Shown in pieces: positions 25,981-36,521 of a stretch of 64,000 nucleotides of DNA. The stretch is from JACKBK01 sp963707275 (GTDB lineage: Bacteria > Chloroflexota > Anaerolineae > JAAEKA01), in assembly GCA_963707275.1 (NCBI GenBank), contig CAVPPH010000013.1:248001-312000 (forward strand), written 5' to 3'. Numbering within the stretch: the stretch's first letter is position 1; every line of letters begins with the position of its first letter. The translations under genes and the position numbers were made by a program. Under the pieces are notes generated by a model. That model did no database searches. It was not told where the DNA came from and was given only the letters and a program-made list of their open reading frames with translations.

Positions 25981-28900
25981 ATGAATAGGTTGCCTACGCC
26001 CGAAGCAAGCGGGAGGACGGACCATGGTTTCCATCGCTCTCGTTTGGGAGTTTTCGCGCTGGCCGCGTTGGTGGCGGTTGGACTGCTGGTTCTGGGCGGT
26101 TTAAGTGTCAGCGCCAGCGCGCCGTCCTCGGCGCGTCTGCTACAGGCAGACACAACTCCAACGCCCCTGCCCAATCCGTTCGTGGTAGAGGGCGGCAGTT
26201 CTGGCGCCCTCATCACCGACCTGGCCTTGCCCGACACGCCATTCATCCTGCACTGGTTCGCGCCGAACTCTGATCCGTCGCGCGCGGTAGCCTGGGGCGA
26301 TGTGGACAACGACGGCGACCTCGATCTGGCAGTTGCCAACTATGGCAAGCCCAACCGCGTTTACATCAATGACAAGGGCGTGCTGGTCACTGATCCAGCG
26401 CGTGTCTGGCAATCTGGCGCACCAGCCGAAAAGGGCGATCTGACGACCAGTCTGGCCTGGGGCGATGTCAACAACGATGGCTGGCTCGATCTGGTTGTCG
26501 GCAACGAGCGCGACTGCGTAGTGACCCGTCGCTCGATCTCATGCAACGGCGGTTCAAATCGCCTCTATCTCAACCAGCAGGGCAAGCTGAGCACGCGCGC
26601 CGACTGGTCTTCTCTCGAGCAGGACGACAGCCAAAGTGTCGCGCTGGGCGACATCGACGGCGACGGCCGGTTGGATCTGGCCGTCGGAAACTTGACCGAG
26701 ATCACCTGCGACGGGCAGAACTGCAATCGCGGCTCGAATCAGGTCTACCTCAACAACGGACAGACCTTTGAGCCGTCAGCCGGCTGGTCCTCATCTGAGC
26801 GCGACAACACTACGTCGATTGCACTGGGTGATGTCGATGCGGACAACGACCTCGATCTGGTTGTGGGCAACGAAGCCGGCCCGGCTCGCCTGTATCGCAA
26901 CGAGAATGGTCGCCTAAACACCGGCGCCGCCTGGTCGAGCTCCGGCAAGCTGGATATTCAGGCATTGGCGTTGAGTGACATCGACGAGGACGGCGCCCTG
27001 GATCTGGTGATGGTCTCGCAGGAAGAACGGATCGAGGTCTACCTCAACGATGGACGTTCTTTTGAAAATCAACCGCTGGTCGGCCCGGACGTGGCTGGCT
27101 ATCCTCGCTCACTGGCGTTGGGCGACTATGACGGCGATGGCAATACCGACATCGCTGTTGGCAAGAGCTGCACGGTGACGCCTGATGATTGTTCGATCGA
27201 GGTGTTTCCTGTCATTGGTGGCAAGATCGCTGAGCAGCCATTGTGGACTTCGCCCGACGGGCTGACGGCAGCCGGGCTGGCCTGGGGCGACATCGACGGC
27301 GACGGCGGGCAGGATCTGGCAGCCGGCGTCGGCTACGACATCTCGCAGCCGAACCGTATTTACCGCAACAACGGCTTCGTGTTGACCGACAGCGAAGCGT
27401 TGCTGAGCGGCAGCGGTCAGTCTGCTATGAAGGCCGCCGTCTACGCCTGGGGCGATATGGACGGCGATGGATTCATGGATCTGGCGGCCGGCGGCGACAG
27501 CGCGGCTGTGGTGGTCTATCACAACGACGGCGGTGTGCTGGAGAGCCAGCCGGTCTGGCGGCGCGCGGCGCGGGCGATGTGACCAGCCTGGCCTGGGGCG
27601 ATGTCAACGGCGATGGCCTGCTGGATTTGGCCGTCGGCAATGCCTCACAATGCCCAGCGCCGGGCAGCCCGGACTGCCAGCGCGGCCAGAACCAGGTCTA
27701 TCTCAACGCTGGCAGCATCCTCAACAGCACGCCCGACTGGGTATCTGAGGAATCCGATAACACCAGGGATGTCGCCTGGGGCGACTACGACGGAGACGGT
27801 CACTTGGACCTGGCTGTGGCCAATGCGCAGGATTGCGTGGAAAACGACGACGATAGCGTGGAATGCTGGGGAGAGGAGCGGGTTTATCGCAACATTGGCG
27901 GCGCGCTGCCAATCAGCGCGACCTGGTCGTCGCAGGTAGCGGACGATTCCACCAGCCTTGCCTGGGGCGATGTGGACAACGATGGCGACCTGGATCTGGC
28001 TGTCGGCAACCGCTGGCAGGCCAACACACTCTACTTGAACAACAGCGGCCGGCTGGGCGTGGTGCCCGTCTGGCGGTCTGACGAAGAGGAACTGACGTCC
28101 AGCATTGCCTGGGGGGATGTGGACGGCGACGGCTACCTGGACCTGGCGGTCGGCAACGAGGAAGAGGCGTCGCGGCTCTACCACAACAACCACGGGCTGC
28201 TGGCCAACTCGTTTACATGGGCCGCGCTGGACTCCGGCACGACCTCGGAGATCGCGCTGGGCGACATCGACGGCGACAGCGACCTCGATCTGGTGGTCAA
28301 CGACCAGACCCTCTTGCGCATCTACCGCAACGAAGGCGGTGCGCTGACCGGCGCGGCTTCGTGGAACGGTGATCTGTCTTGCGCCGCCACCAACGTTGAC
28401 TCATGCCGGCCGCTGGCTCTGGCGGACGTGGACAACGACGGCGACGCGGATGTGGCGGTCGGCGCGGAGTTGTTTGTCAACCAGCACAGCGAGCGGCTGG
28501 CGGCTGCCGGTGTGCCGACGCTGTACGTTGACCGGCCCACGTTGACCGGCCCGGCCGGCTTCTATTCCGCGCCTGAGATCATTTCCGGCACGCGCGTGCT
28601 GACTCACACAGTCGTTTCGTTCACGGTCGCACTCAGCCAGTCGCTGCCGACCAGCGTGACGTTGGTCGGCGAGTATTCGTTGAACGGTCCCGGCGCCTGG
28701 CAGCCAGCCACCGGCGAGATGACCGCCGACGGCCAGATCTTTGTCTGGAACACCGCCGCCGATGGTCTCATGGGCCGTTCCGACAACACGGTCTTTCGGC
28801 TGAAGGCGGTCACTGCGCCGGCCATCGGCGCCGACCATCTGCCCAATCTGCATCAATACGGGGCGGGTTCAGCAGCGACGCTGCCCTTCCGCGCTCAGGG

Positions 28901-31900
28901 GACCCAGGTCCAGGTGGTCAGCAAGGAGACCGGCAAACCGCTGCCCATGGCGGTGGTCTATCGGTTGCCAGAGGGCGCGGTCAGTGGCGCACGGCCGTTG
29001 GGCACGGCCACCACCCAGTTCCGCACTGATGCGAATGGCTTCCTGCAAGGCAGCGGCGAAATTAACCTGGGCGACCAGTTGTTTGCGCTGGCGCCAGTAC
29101 CATCCGTGCTGGAAACGCCCAGTGACAAATACACACTATTCTTCACCAACCTCACGCCCACTAAGGAGGGCGTCACGGGGCACACCGTGACCGAGCCGGG
29201 CCTGCAACGGTTGGAGGTTTCCAAGGAGCAGCCACTGGTGACGTTCAACCTGGACGTGTCGCTGGAGTGGGATGCCCGCAACGACGGCACGTTCCTGGCC
29301 GATCTCGAACAGGCGCTCAAGCAGTCATCCGAGATTCTCTTCGACGTGACTAACGGCCAGATGGCGCTGGGCAACATACGCGTTTTCCAGGGAAAGGCCA
29401 ACTGGCTGCAGTCAGACATCGCGATCTTCGCCAACAACAGCATGCGGCCGCGTGCCACCATGGGCGGCGTTCTCACCCGGACGTTGATCCTGACCGATAC
29501 GATCCCGGTAAGCAGTACGATCAGCGCCACGCGTGTGATCACGGAGGAGTTTCGCCCAGGCCGGATTCGCATCGGTCCGGTGTGGGACCCCTATGGTGAA
29601 AGCAGAGCTGAACTACAGCAGGACTGGTGGCGCGCGCTGGCCCACGAATACGGCCACTACCTGCTCTATTTGCCCGACAATTATCTGGGTAACGACCCAG
29701 CCAATGCGGTTGTGAACTGCGTTGGCAGCTTCATGACAACTGCCTACGACGATGAGTACAGCGAGTTTCTCGACAAAGACCAGTGGGCCAAGGCCAGCGG
29801 CTGCGCCGAGACCATTGCTGCCGCCACCACTGAACGCTCCGACTGGGAGACCATCAATAAGTTCTATCCGATGGCAGACGAGAGCAGCGTCAACAAAGGG
29901 CCGGCGACGCTGCCGCTGGATGTGACTACCTTGTTCTACCGCCGGCCAGTGGTCGAAGGTGTTCCCACGCTCCCGGCGCGCAATTTCGACCTGCGCAATC
30001 TGGATGACAGCAACAACCGGATTGCCGTTCCTCAGGGACAGGCATTTCTCATCAAGACCCATCAAACCATCGATCCGGTCACCAGAAGGACAGTAGATGA
30101 TCCTCAGGACGACGAAATCCTCGCGTTGGGACAGACGGGCAACAGCGCCAGCATCAAGGTGCGCGGCGCAGCGCCCGGAGACAAGGTCTGTGTTATCGAT
30201 ACCAGCGGCGAGCCGGCGCTGGTCGGTTGCAATCGCAATGTCACCGCCAGCTTGCCTGTGATCAAGATGCAGGAATACAAGGACTGGGGGCCAGACATCA
30301 AGATCGAGCCGGCGAGCCAGCTCGCGATGGTGATGACCGTCACGCAGTCGAGCGGTGCGTCCGCGCCTGTGGTAGAAGTCAACACATTGATCGGGCAGAA
30401 ACCGGTCATCACCGCCAGCACCCCGAACCTGGACGGCTACCAGCCAGTAACGCTGGTGTCGCAGACCGACGGCCCCATGTTCGCGCTGGCGGTGACGCAG
30501 ACAGTCACCAACCCCGTGCCCTCCCTCTGGATTCGCCAAATCAGCGGACCATCGGTGGCAGTCAGCGTGACCCAGGAGATGAGCGCGGAACAACCTGCTG
30601 TGATCAACGTCTACCGGCCGGCTGTGGCAGTCACCGCCGAGCAGCCTGTCCTCAACGGGCTCAGCATGGGCGTGCAGTTGTATCCGGGGTATCGCATTCC
30701 CAACCGCAACTATGCGGTCTTTTCGCCGGCAGCCACCGTAGCCAGGCCGGATCCGGGAACCAACACCTATCGAATTGTCCTGCCGCTGGATTATCCGGTG
30801 TTCTCGGGCTTCGTGCGCGCCAGTGCGGGCAGCAGAGAAGCGGTCAGCCAGTTCTTCCTGGCCAAGGAACTGTCACCCGCTGGCGGCGTCCGTTGGGGCG
30901 GCGTTGACGGCTACCAGTTGGGTGTCGATAACCGGCGCGGCCTTGGACCAAGGGATCGGTCGAGCCAGACCTATGCCAGGGCCGCCCAGCAGGCAGGCAA
31001 GTCTCAGGACGAGTTCCCGGGCTTGGGTCTCGCCTTCTATACCGGCCTCGACTCCGACGATGTCTTCGACTTCGACCGCCACGATGTCTATGGCTTCGGC
31101 CCCAACGATGTCTATGGCTTCGGCCCCAACGACGCCTTTGGTCTCGGCCCCAACGACGCCTTCGGGCTTGGGCCTAATGATGCTTTCGGCCTCGGTCCCA
31201 ACGATGCTTACGGTCTTGGTCCTAACGACGCCTATGGTCTCGGCCCCAACGACGCCTTCGGCCTGGGCGCTGACGATTTGCTCGGTCTTGGCCCCAATGA
31301 TGCCTACGGCCTCGGCCCCAACGACGCCTTTGGTCTCGGCCCCAACGATGCTTTCGGGCTCGGTCCCAACGACCTGTACGGCCTTGGCCCCAATGACATG
31401 TATGGTCTCGGCCCCAACGATGCGTTTGGTCTCGGCCCCAATGATGCTTTCGGGCTCGGTCCCAACGATCTCTACGGATTGGGCGCGGACCTGCCGGGTC
31501 TGGACTCGGCCTGGTCAACGGCCGGCGCACCGATCTCTTCCGAGGACGGCCAGGTAGCCGTCTATAACCGCGGCGACATCCTGGGCGATCCGGGCACGTT
31601 GTCGTTGCAGGCGCTGGCCAAGCCGCCAAATCTGCCTGACTGGCTGACCACGGTGGGGCGCGCCTATCGTTTCCAGGCCAAGGGCGAGCAAGAGCGCATC
31701 ATGGCCTTCCACTATCTGCGGCGCGAGGTGCCGGCCGGGTTTGAGCACACGCTCAACGTCTACTACTCGCCTGACGATGGCGCTTCCTGGCAGCGGATGG
31801 CGACCGATCTGTACCCCGGCCAGAACCTGGCGACGGTCGCGGCCGACAGCTCCGGCGTCTACGCGCTGGCAGCCGCGGTCGATGTGCCGCTCTACACTCA

Positions 31901-32513
31901 GGGTTGGAACCTCTTCGCCTATCCCGTCGCCAACACGCGGCCGATCACCGAGGTGCTGCGGTCGCTGCCGGATGGCTCCTACGGGACGATCTTTGGCTAC
32001 GACAGCCAGGATTTGAACGATCCGTGGAAGGTATATGACCCCACGCCGGGGATGGAATGGCTGAATGACCTGAGCCGGTTGGAGTTTGGCGAGTCGTACT
32101 GGATCAGCGTTACAACGCCGATCACCAACCCGCCGCTGCTGTTGCAGGTGGAGGTAGCGGAGGGACAGCCGCAGGTCTTCGAAGCGAACAAGCTGTCTGT
32201 CGAGGTTGCGCCGCTCTTCCAGCGCACACCGCCAGCGGTCTATTACGGCGCACTGCTCAACCCGCCGGCCGGCGTCACCGCCGGCACGACGGTAGATGCT
32301 TTGGTCGATGAGCGGATCTGTGGTTCCGGCCTCGTTAGCGCCGCATCCGACGGTAGCCTGCGCTACGTCGTCAAGGTCGAGGCAGCCGATGTTGGCGGCA
32401 ACGTCGCCTGCGGCGTCCCGGGCCGCGATGTCACGTTTACCGTAGGCGGTCAGGCTGTTCCCGGCTCGACGCTCTGGGAGAACGACCGGGTGCGCAGGTA
32501 CGACCTGCAATAG
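25981..32513 (+). CDS. Giant secreted FG-GAP repeat protein with HEYGH site and tandem octapeptides (one frameshift)
   Basis: About 2180 residues. AGGAGG lies 9 bases before the ATG at 25981. Signal peptide: residues 20-45 (LGVFALAALVAVGLLVLGGL). About 15-20 FG-GAP/VCBS-type blades follow (LAWGDVNNDGWLDLVVGNE pattern, Ca-binding DxDxDG loops), reaching about 28500. The frame changes near 27565 inside a GC-rich stretch, after which the blades continue unbroken. A region at 29500-29900 carries HEYGHYLLYLPDNY, an HExxH zinc-protease-like motif. Beta-rich domains follow, then 17 tandem DAFGLGPN-type octapeptides (31083-31490) and a C-terminal domain (TQGWNLFAYPV, FGESYWISV). No anchor is visible. 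It is probably a secreted or surface adhesin/protease. A third metal ligand for HEYGH was not identified, so protease activity is uncertain. Confidence 0.82.
31083..31490 (+). repeat. 17 tandem 24-base units encoding D-x-[FY]-G-[LF]-G-P-N
   Basis: Exactly 17 in-frame 24-base units, preceded by one degenerate unit (DVFDFDRH). The consensus octapeptide is DAFGLGPN, with variants DVYGFGPN, DLYGLGPN, DMYGLGPN and two ending GAD. Neighbouring units often differ at synonymous third positions while the protein stays the same. Confidence 0.95.
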
Positions 32514-32532
32514 CCTGGTCGTCGTTGGCCGG

Positions 32533-35500
32533 TTACTGTTCAGCCTCACCCTGCTCCCAGGCCGCCAGTAGGGCGCGGTGGTGGGGGGCCGCGTGTAGAA
32601 ACGTCTCACGCAGCCGTGGATCGCTGATGCGCGCGGACCGTTCGATCAGGTACGCATGGCCGCGGTGCAGGGCATCCGTGGCCGCGTCAGAGTCGCCGGT
32701 GGCTGCCAGTATTTGGTAGACCGTCAGGTAGGCCAGTGCGGGGAACTCGACGCCATTGGCGCCGCGGCTGATGAGCCATTCCAGCACGGCGCTGGCAAGC
32801 ATGTTCGCGTCTGCTGTCCGACCTTGCGCCAGCGCCACGCGCGCCAGCCCTGCCTTGTCATCCAGTGACAGCGGATTGCCGGTTCGCAAGCTCTCCCGAA
32901 CCTCCAGCGCCTGCTGGAAGGTGTCGTTCGCCGTTTCCAGGTCGCCCAACTCCTCCAGTGTGGCGGCCAGATGTGTTAGCGCATAGCCCGCGCCGCGCCG
33001 CTCACCGATGTCCTGCTGGATCGCGAGCGCCTTGCGATACTGCTCCTCGGCGGACACGAGATCGCCGCGGTAGTGGTCCACAAGACCCAGTGTGTCCAGG
33101 CTTTGCGCTTCCAGCATCCTGTCGCCCAGACCAACGTTGATGCTCAGCGCGCGCCGGTGGAGCGCCTCTGCCTCGTCGTAGTCGCCCATGTCGAACGCAT
33201 GGTTGCCCAAATGCCCCAGCAGGTAGCTCTCGCCGTGCTGCCAGCCGATCTCCCGGGCAACGTCCAGTGCATGCCCGTACGTTTCGATGGCTACGTCGAG
33301 GTTGCCCTGGCGCCGTTCGATGACGCCTGTCATCAGCAGGCAGTTAACCTCACCGCGGTGTTGGTGCGCTGCGCGGTAGATCTCCATGGCTTCGGTGTAG
33401 TGCTGGCGAGCGCTGTCCAGGTGACCGTCGTTCAGTGCACAGTTGCCCAGGTGGTAGAGCGCTTCAGCGGCAGAAGTTGTGTTTTGGCCGGCCACCGCCA
33501 GATTGTAGGCCGTACTCAACTGCTGGCTGGCGGCATCGTAGTCGCCGTTCTGGAAGGTGACCATGCCGCGCAGCAGCCAGATGCGTTCCTCGGCGGGTTG
33601 ACCGCCCGCTTTTTCGACATACCCCATTGCCCGGTCAAGGTAGGTCAAGGCCTCCTGAAGCCGGCTTTGAAGTCGAACCAGATTCGCCAGGCGCAGCGCA
33701 ACCTCTGCCTGGCGCGATGGGTTGGCCAGTTCGTCTGCAATCTGGCGCGCCCGTTCCAGGTCGGCGTATTGTTCGTCCCGCTGTCCGAGGCGGTCGCGGA
33801 CGGTCTCGCGAGCCAGCAGCAGGTTGAAGTGGTGCTCCGGTGAGCTTGCCAGGGCAAGCGCCCGGCTGAACAGGTCGATGGCTACCTGGTTCTGGTAGGA
33901 ATCGGAGGCAGCCTGTCCGGCCAACTCCAGGTAACGGCAGGCCGGCTCAGCCATGCCTGCCTGCTCGTAATGAAAGCCGATGCTGCTGTAGTGGGGCGCT
34001 AGGTCAGCAGCAAACTGTCGCTCGCTGGCCTCAGCTGCCAGCCGATGCAGCGCGCTGCGCCGCTGGTGTGTCATCATCCGGTAGGCTGTATCGCGCAGAA
34101 GGCCGTGCATGAAGATGTAACGCAGCTCTGACAGCGGCTGCCAGATGGCTGCTTTTTCAGCCATGGCGATCGAGCTGGTGATCGACCTTGGGTCGGTCAG
34201 CATGTCTGACAACAGCAGCACTTCGAACTCACGGCCAAGCACCGATGCCGTGTGGACGATGCTGCGAATCTCGTTGGTCAGCGTGTCGATGCGAGCGATG
34301 AGCAGCGCCTGTACATCGGCCGGTACGACCTGGCCTACCAATGGCGTGGCAGCAATCGCGCCGCTGCTGTCAGCCTGAAGCATCTTCTGGTCTTTCAGGT
34401 AGAGGACGAACTGCTGGGCGAAAAGGGGATTACCCTCGGTTCGGGCTTGCAGAAGCGCGACCAGTGACGGCGCGACCGGTGCATCCAGTATGTCGCTTGC
34501 CAGTTCGCTCAGATCCGCTATCGACAGGCTGCTGAGGTCGATCTGTGTCCACGGCAGACCGGTGATCACCGCCAGCAAATGCTCGCGCATGTCGGCGGCA
34601 AGTTGCTCGCTGCGTGCGGTCGCCACCATGGCCACAGGCAGGCCGTCAATGTGCCGCCACAGCCGCTCCATCAGGGTCAGCGAGTTGGCGTCCAACCATT
34701 GGGCATCCTCGATGCGCAGGATAATCGGCTGGCGCAGACTCTCTGCCTTGACAAGCGCGATCAACCCTTCCAGCGTGTTCTCGAACCGTCCTTCGGCGTC
34801 CATCTCTTCATACAGCGAGTTGGGCCAGCGCAGGCCGAGCAGGGCGCCGATGAAGCTGCGGGTTCTGTCCAGATCGCGCGACACGTCGCTGTCCGGGCTG
34901 TCGGCCACCAGCGCGTTCAGCCGCCGGTTGAAGGCCAGCTTGTTGCGCGCCTCAACCTGGGTGCGCGACTGACCGAAGAAATCCATCAGCCAATAGCGAA
35001 ACGGATGGAGGCTTTCGCGCACATTCTGGTCGGCCTGGCACAACGCCCAACGCGCGCCGATGGTCTCCACGGCGGGTGAGCGCTGCACAGCATGGACCAA
35101 ATGGCTCTTGCCCGTGCCGCTTTCGCCCAGGATAATCACGGCGCCGGCGCAGCCGCCGGTTGCCAACGGGGCGAGGAATTCTTCAATCAGGCGAAGCTCG
35201 CGCTGCCGGCCGGCCATCGGCCAGCGGAACAGTTCGTCATGGTCTTCTCTGCGGTCGAACAATTGGTAGACGCGTTGCTTTTCTGTGAACCCTTTGAAAG
35301 ATTGCTCGCCCAGGAACTCCAGATCGAAGTGCCGCTCAGCTCGCCGGGCCACGTCATCGTCCAACAGGATGTCGCCCGGTGAAGAGGATTGCATCAGGCG
35401 GGCAGCCAGATTGACGCCCCGCCCGAAGCAGGTGTATTCCTCGGCCAGCGCGCCGCCCATCGCGCCGGCGTGGGCGATGCGGTAGCTGACACCCGCGCTG

Positions 35501-36519
35501 ACCGGGATGCTGGTGCGCGTTTGCAAATCCAGCAGAAACTCCAGCGCACGCTGGATGTCGTTTTCGTGTGCCACGGGCGCGCCCCAGAATATCAGTAGAT
35601 TGGCGCCCTTGTCGCCGAAGTCGAGGCGGTTGATGAACCCGCTGTAGCGCTCCTGTAACTCGAAGACGGTCTGCATAAAAGCGTGCAGTTGCACGGTCGT
35701 GCGCACGGTAGGCAGGGCAACGAAGACGTTGACAACCCAGCGAAACTCGCCTGAATAAGCTTGCGTCAGCACAGAGAGCGGAAAGTAGTGCGCCATCAGT
35801 TCCAGGTCAGGCGGCAGCACCTGCGCCTGCGGCACGGCTGCCGCGGGCAGCTCGCCAGACACCGCCACGACCCGCGCCGTTTCGCCCGACACCGCAACCG
35901 TGGCGAACTCCTGCGCGCGGTCCATCACTTCCGGCGCGAGCACGATATCGCCGGCGCTGGCCCTGTGTTCAGCTTCCGCGCAGGCGTCGATGGCCGGACC
36001 GCGGAAGTAGTACATTGCGCGCCGGTCGTCTGTCGAGCGCACGATGCCCCACTCAACTGCGCCCGCGGCCAGCCCGATCTTGACGCCGATCGCGAAGCTG
36101 CCGTAGGGCGAGGCGAGGCTGGATTGCGCCCGCCGCACCGCCTGGATGTGCGCGGCGGCTGCCAGGGCAGCGCGCAGTGCGGCTTTTTCGTCGCCAGTCT
36201 CGCCGGCCGGGAAGACGGCGGTGATGGCGTCGCCGGCCTGGTTGGAGACGAAGCCGCCGTAGCTGAAGACGGCTTCGATAGCCGGTTCCAGCACCGCGCG
36301 CATGATGTCCGCCGCGACCTCCGCGCCGTGCTGGCCGTGCTCCATGAGTGTGTCGATCATAGCGCTGAAGCCGGAGATGTCGACGAACATGGTGGCCGCC
36401 CGCAGTTCGCCGCTGAACTCACCGCGGCGATGCTGCTCCAGGATGAAGCGCGGTGTCAGGTTGTGAATAACGGGGGATGTCGCGGCATCGGGCGTGCCGT
36501 CGTTCAAGTCAATTGGCAT
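32533..36519 (-). CDS. Soluble-adenylyl-cyclase-like protein: two cyclase domains, AAA-type ATPase, TPR
   Basis: 1328 residues. C1 cyclase-like domain (about 35-205) keeps both metal aspartates, D47 (MFVDISGFS) and D97 (NQAGD), but lacks the Asn/Arg transition-state pair. C2 domain (about 255-420) lacks the metal aspartates but keeps N370 and R374 (GRGVNLAARLM) and the FGDKG segment. The halves therefore complement each other as in mammalian ADCY10. A P-loop ATPase follows, with Walker A GESGTGKS at 465-472, then many TPR units from about 860 to 1280 (for example ALYHLGNCALNDGHLDSARQ). It starts right after the stop of the ABC exporter, whose last codons hold its Shine-Dalgarno. The C2 adenine-site Lys is replaced by Arg (INRLDFGDKG), so base specificity and activity are uncertain. 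Confidence 0.88.
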   Translation of the reverse strand: MPIDLNDGTPDAATSPVIHNLTPRFILEQHRRGEFSGELRAATMFVDISGFSAMIDTLMEHGQHGAEVAADIMRAVLEPAIEAVFSYGGFVSNQAGDAITAVFPAGETGDEKAALRAALAAAAHIQAVRRAQSSLASPYGSFAIGVKIGLAAGAVEWGIVRSTDDRRAMYYFRGPAIDACAEAEHRASAGDIVLAPEVMDRAQEFATVAVSGETARVVAVSGELPAAAVPQAQVLPPDLELMAHYFPLSVLTQAYSGEFRWVVNVFVALPTVRTTVQLHAFMQTVFELQERYSGFINRLDFGDKGANLLIFWGAPVAHENDIQRALEFLLDLQTRTSIPVSAGVSYRIAHAGAMGGALAEEYTCFGRGVNLAARLMQSSSPGDILLDDDVARRAERHFDLEFLGEQSFKGFTEKQRVYQLFDRREDHDELFRWPMAGRQRELRLIEEFLAPLATGGCAGAVIILGESGTGKSHLVHAVQRSPAVETIGARWALCQADQNVRESLHPFRYWLMDFFGQSRTQVEARNKLAFNRRLNALVADSPDSDVSRDLDRTRSFIGALLGLRWPNSLYEEMDAEGRFENTLEGLIALVKAESLRQPIILRIEDAQWLDANSLTLMERLWRHIDGLPVAMVATARSEQLAADMREHLLAVITGLPWTQIDLSSLSIADLSELASDILDAPVAPSLVALLQARTEGNPLFAQQFVLYLKDQKMLQADSSGAIAATPLVGQVVPADVQALLIARIDTLTNEIRSIVHTASVLGREFEVLLLSDMLTDPRSITSSIAMAEKAAIWQPLSELRYIFMHGLLRDTAYRMMTHQRRSALHRLAAEASERQFAADLAPHYSSIGFHYEQAGMAEPACRYLELAGQAASDSYQNQVAIDLFSRALALASSPEHHFNLLLARETVRDRLGQRDEQYADLERARQIADELANPSRQAEVALRLANLVRLQSRLQEALTYLDRAMGYVEKAGGQPAEERIWLLRGMVTFQNGDYDAASQQLSTAYNLAVAGQNTTSAAEALYHLGNCALNDGHLDSARQHYTEAMEIYRAAHQHRGEVNCLLMTGVIERRQGNLDVAIETYGHALDVAREIGWQHGESYLLGHLGNHAFDMGDYDEAEALHRRALSINVGLGDRMLEAQSLDTLGLVDHYRGDLVSAEEQYRKALAIQQDIGERRGAGYALTHLAATLEELGDLETANDTFQQALEVRESLRTGNPLSLDDKAGLARVALAQGRTADANMLASAVLEWLISRGANGVEFPALAYLTVYQILAATGDSDAATDALHRGHAYLIERSARISDPRLRETFLHAAPHHRALLAAWEQGEAEQ

Positions 36520-36521
36520 AC

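Noticed and set aside
31083..31490. Possible CRISPR array from the regular 24-base spacing
   Set aside because: The units are contiguous coding repeats with no spacers and an intact reading frame.
31083..31490. RTX calcium-binding nonapeptides
   Set aside because: The period is eight residues and the GGxGxDxUx pattern is absent.
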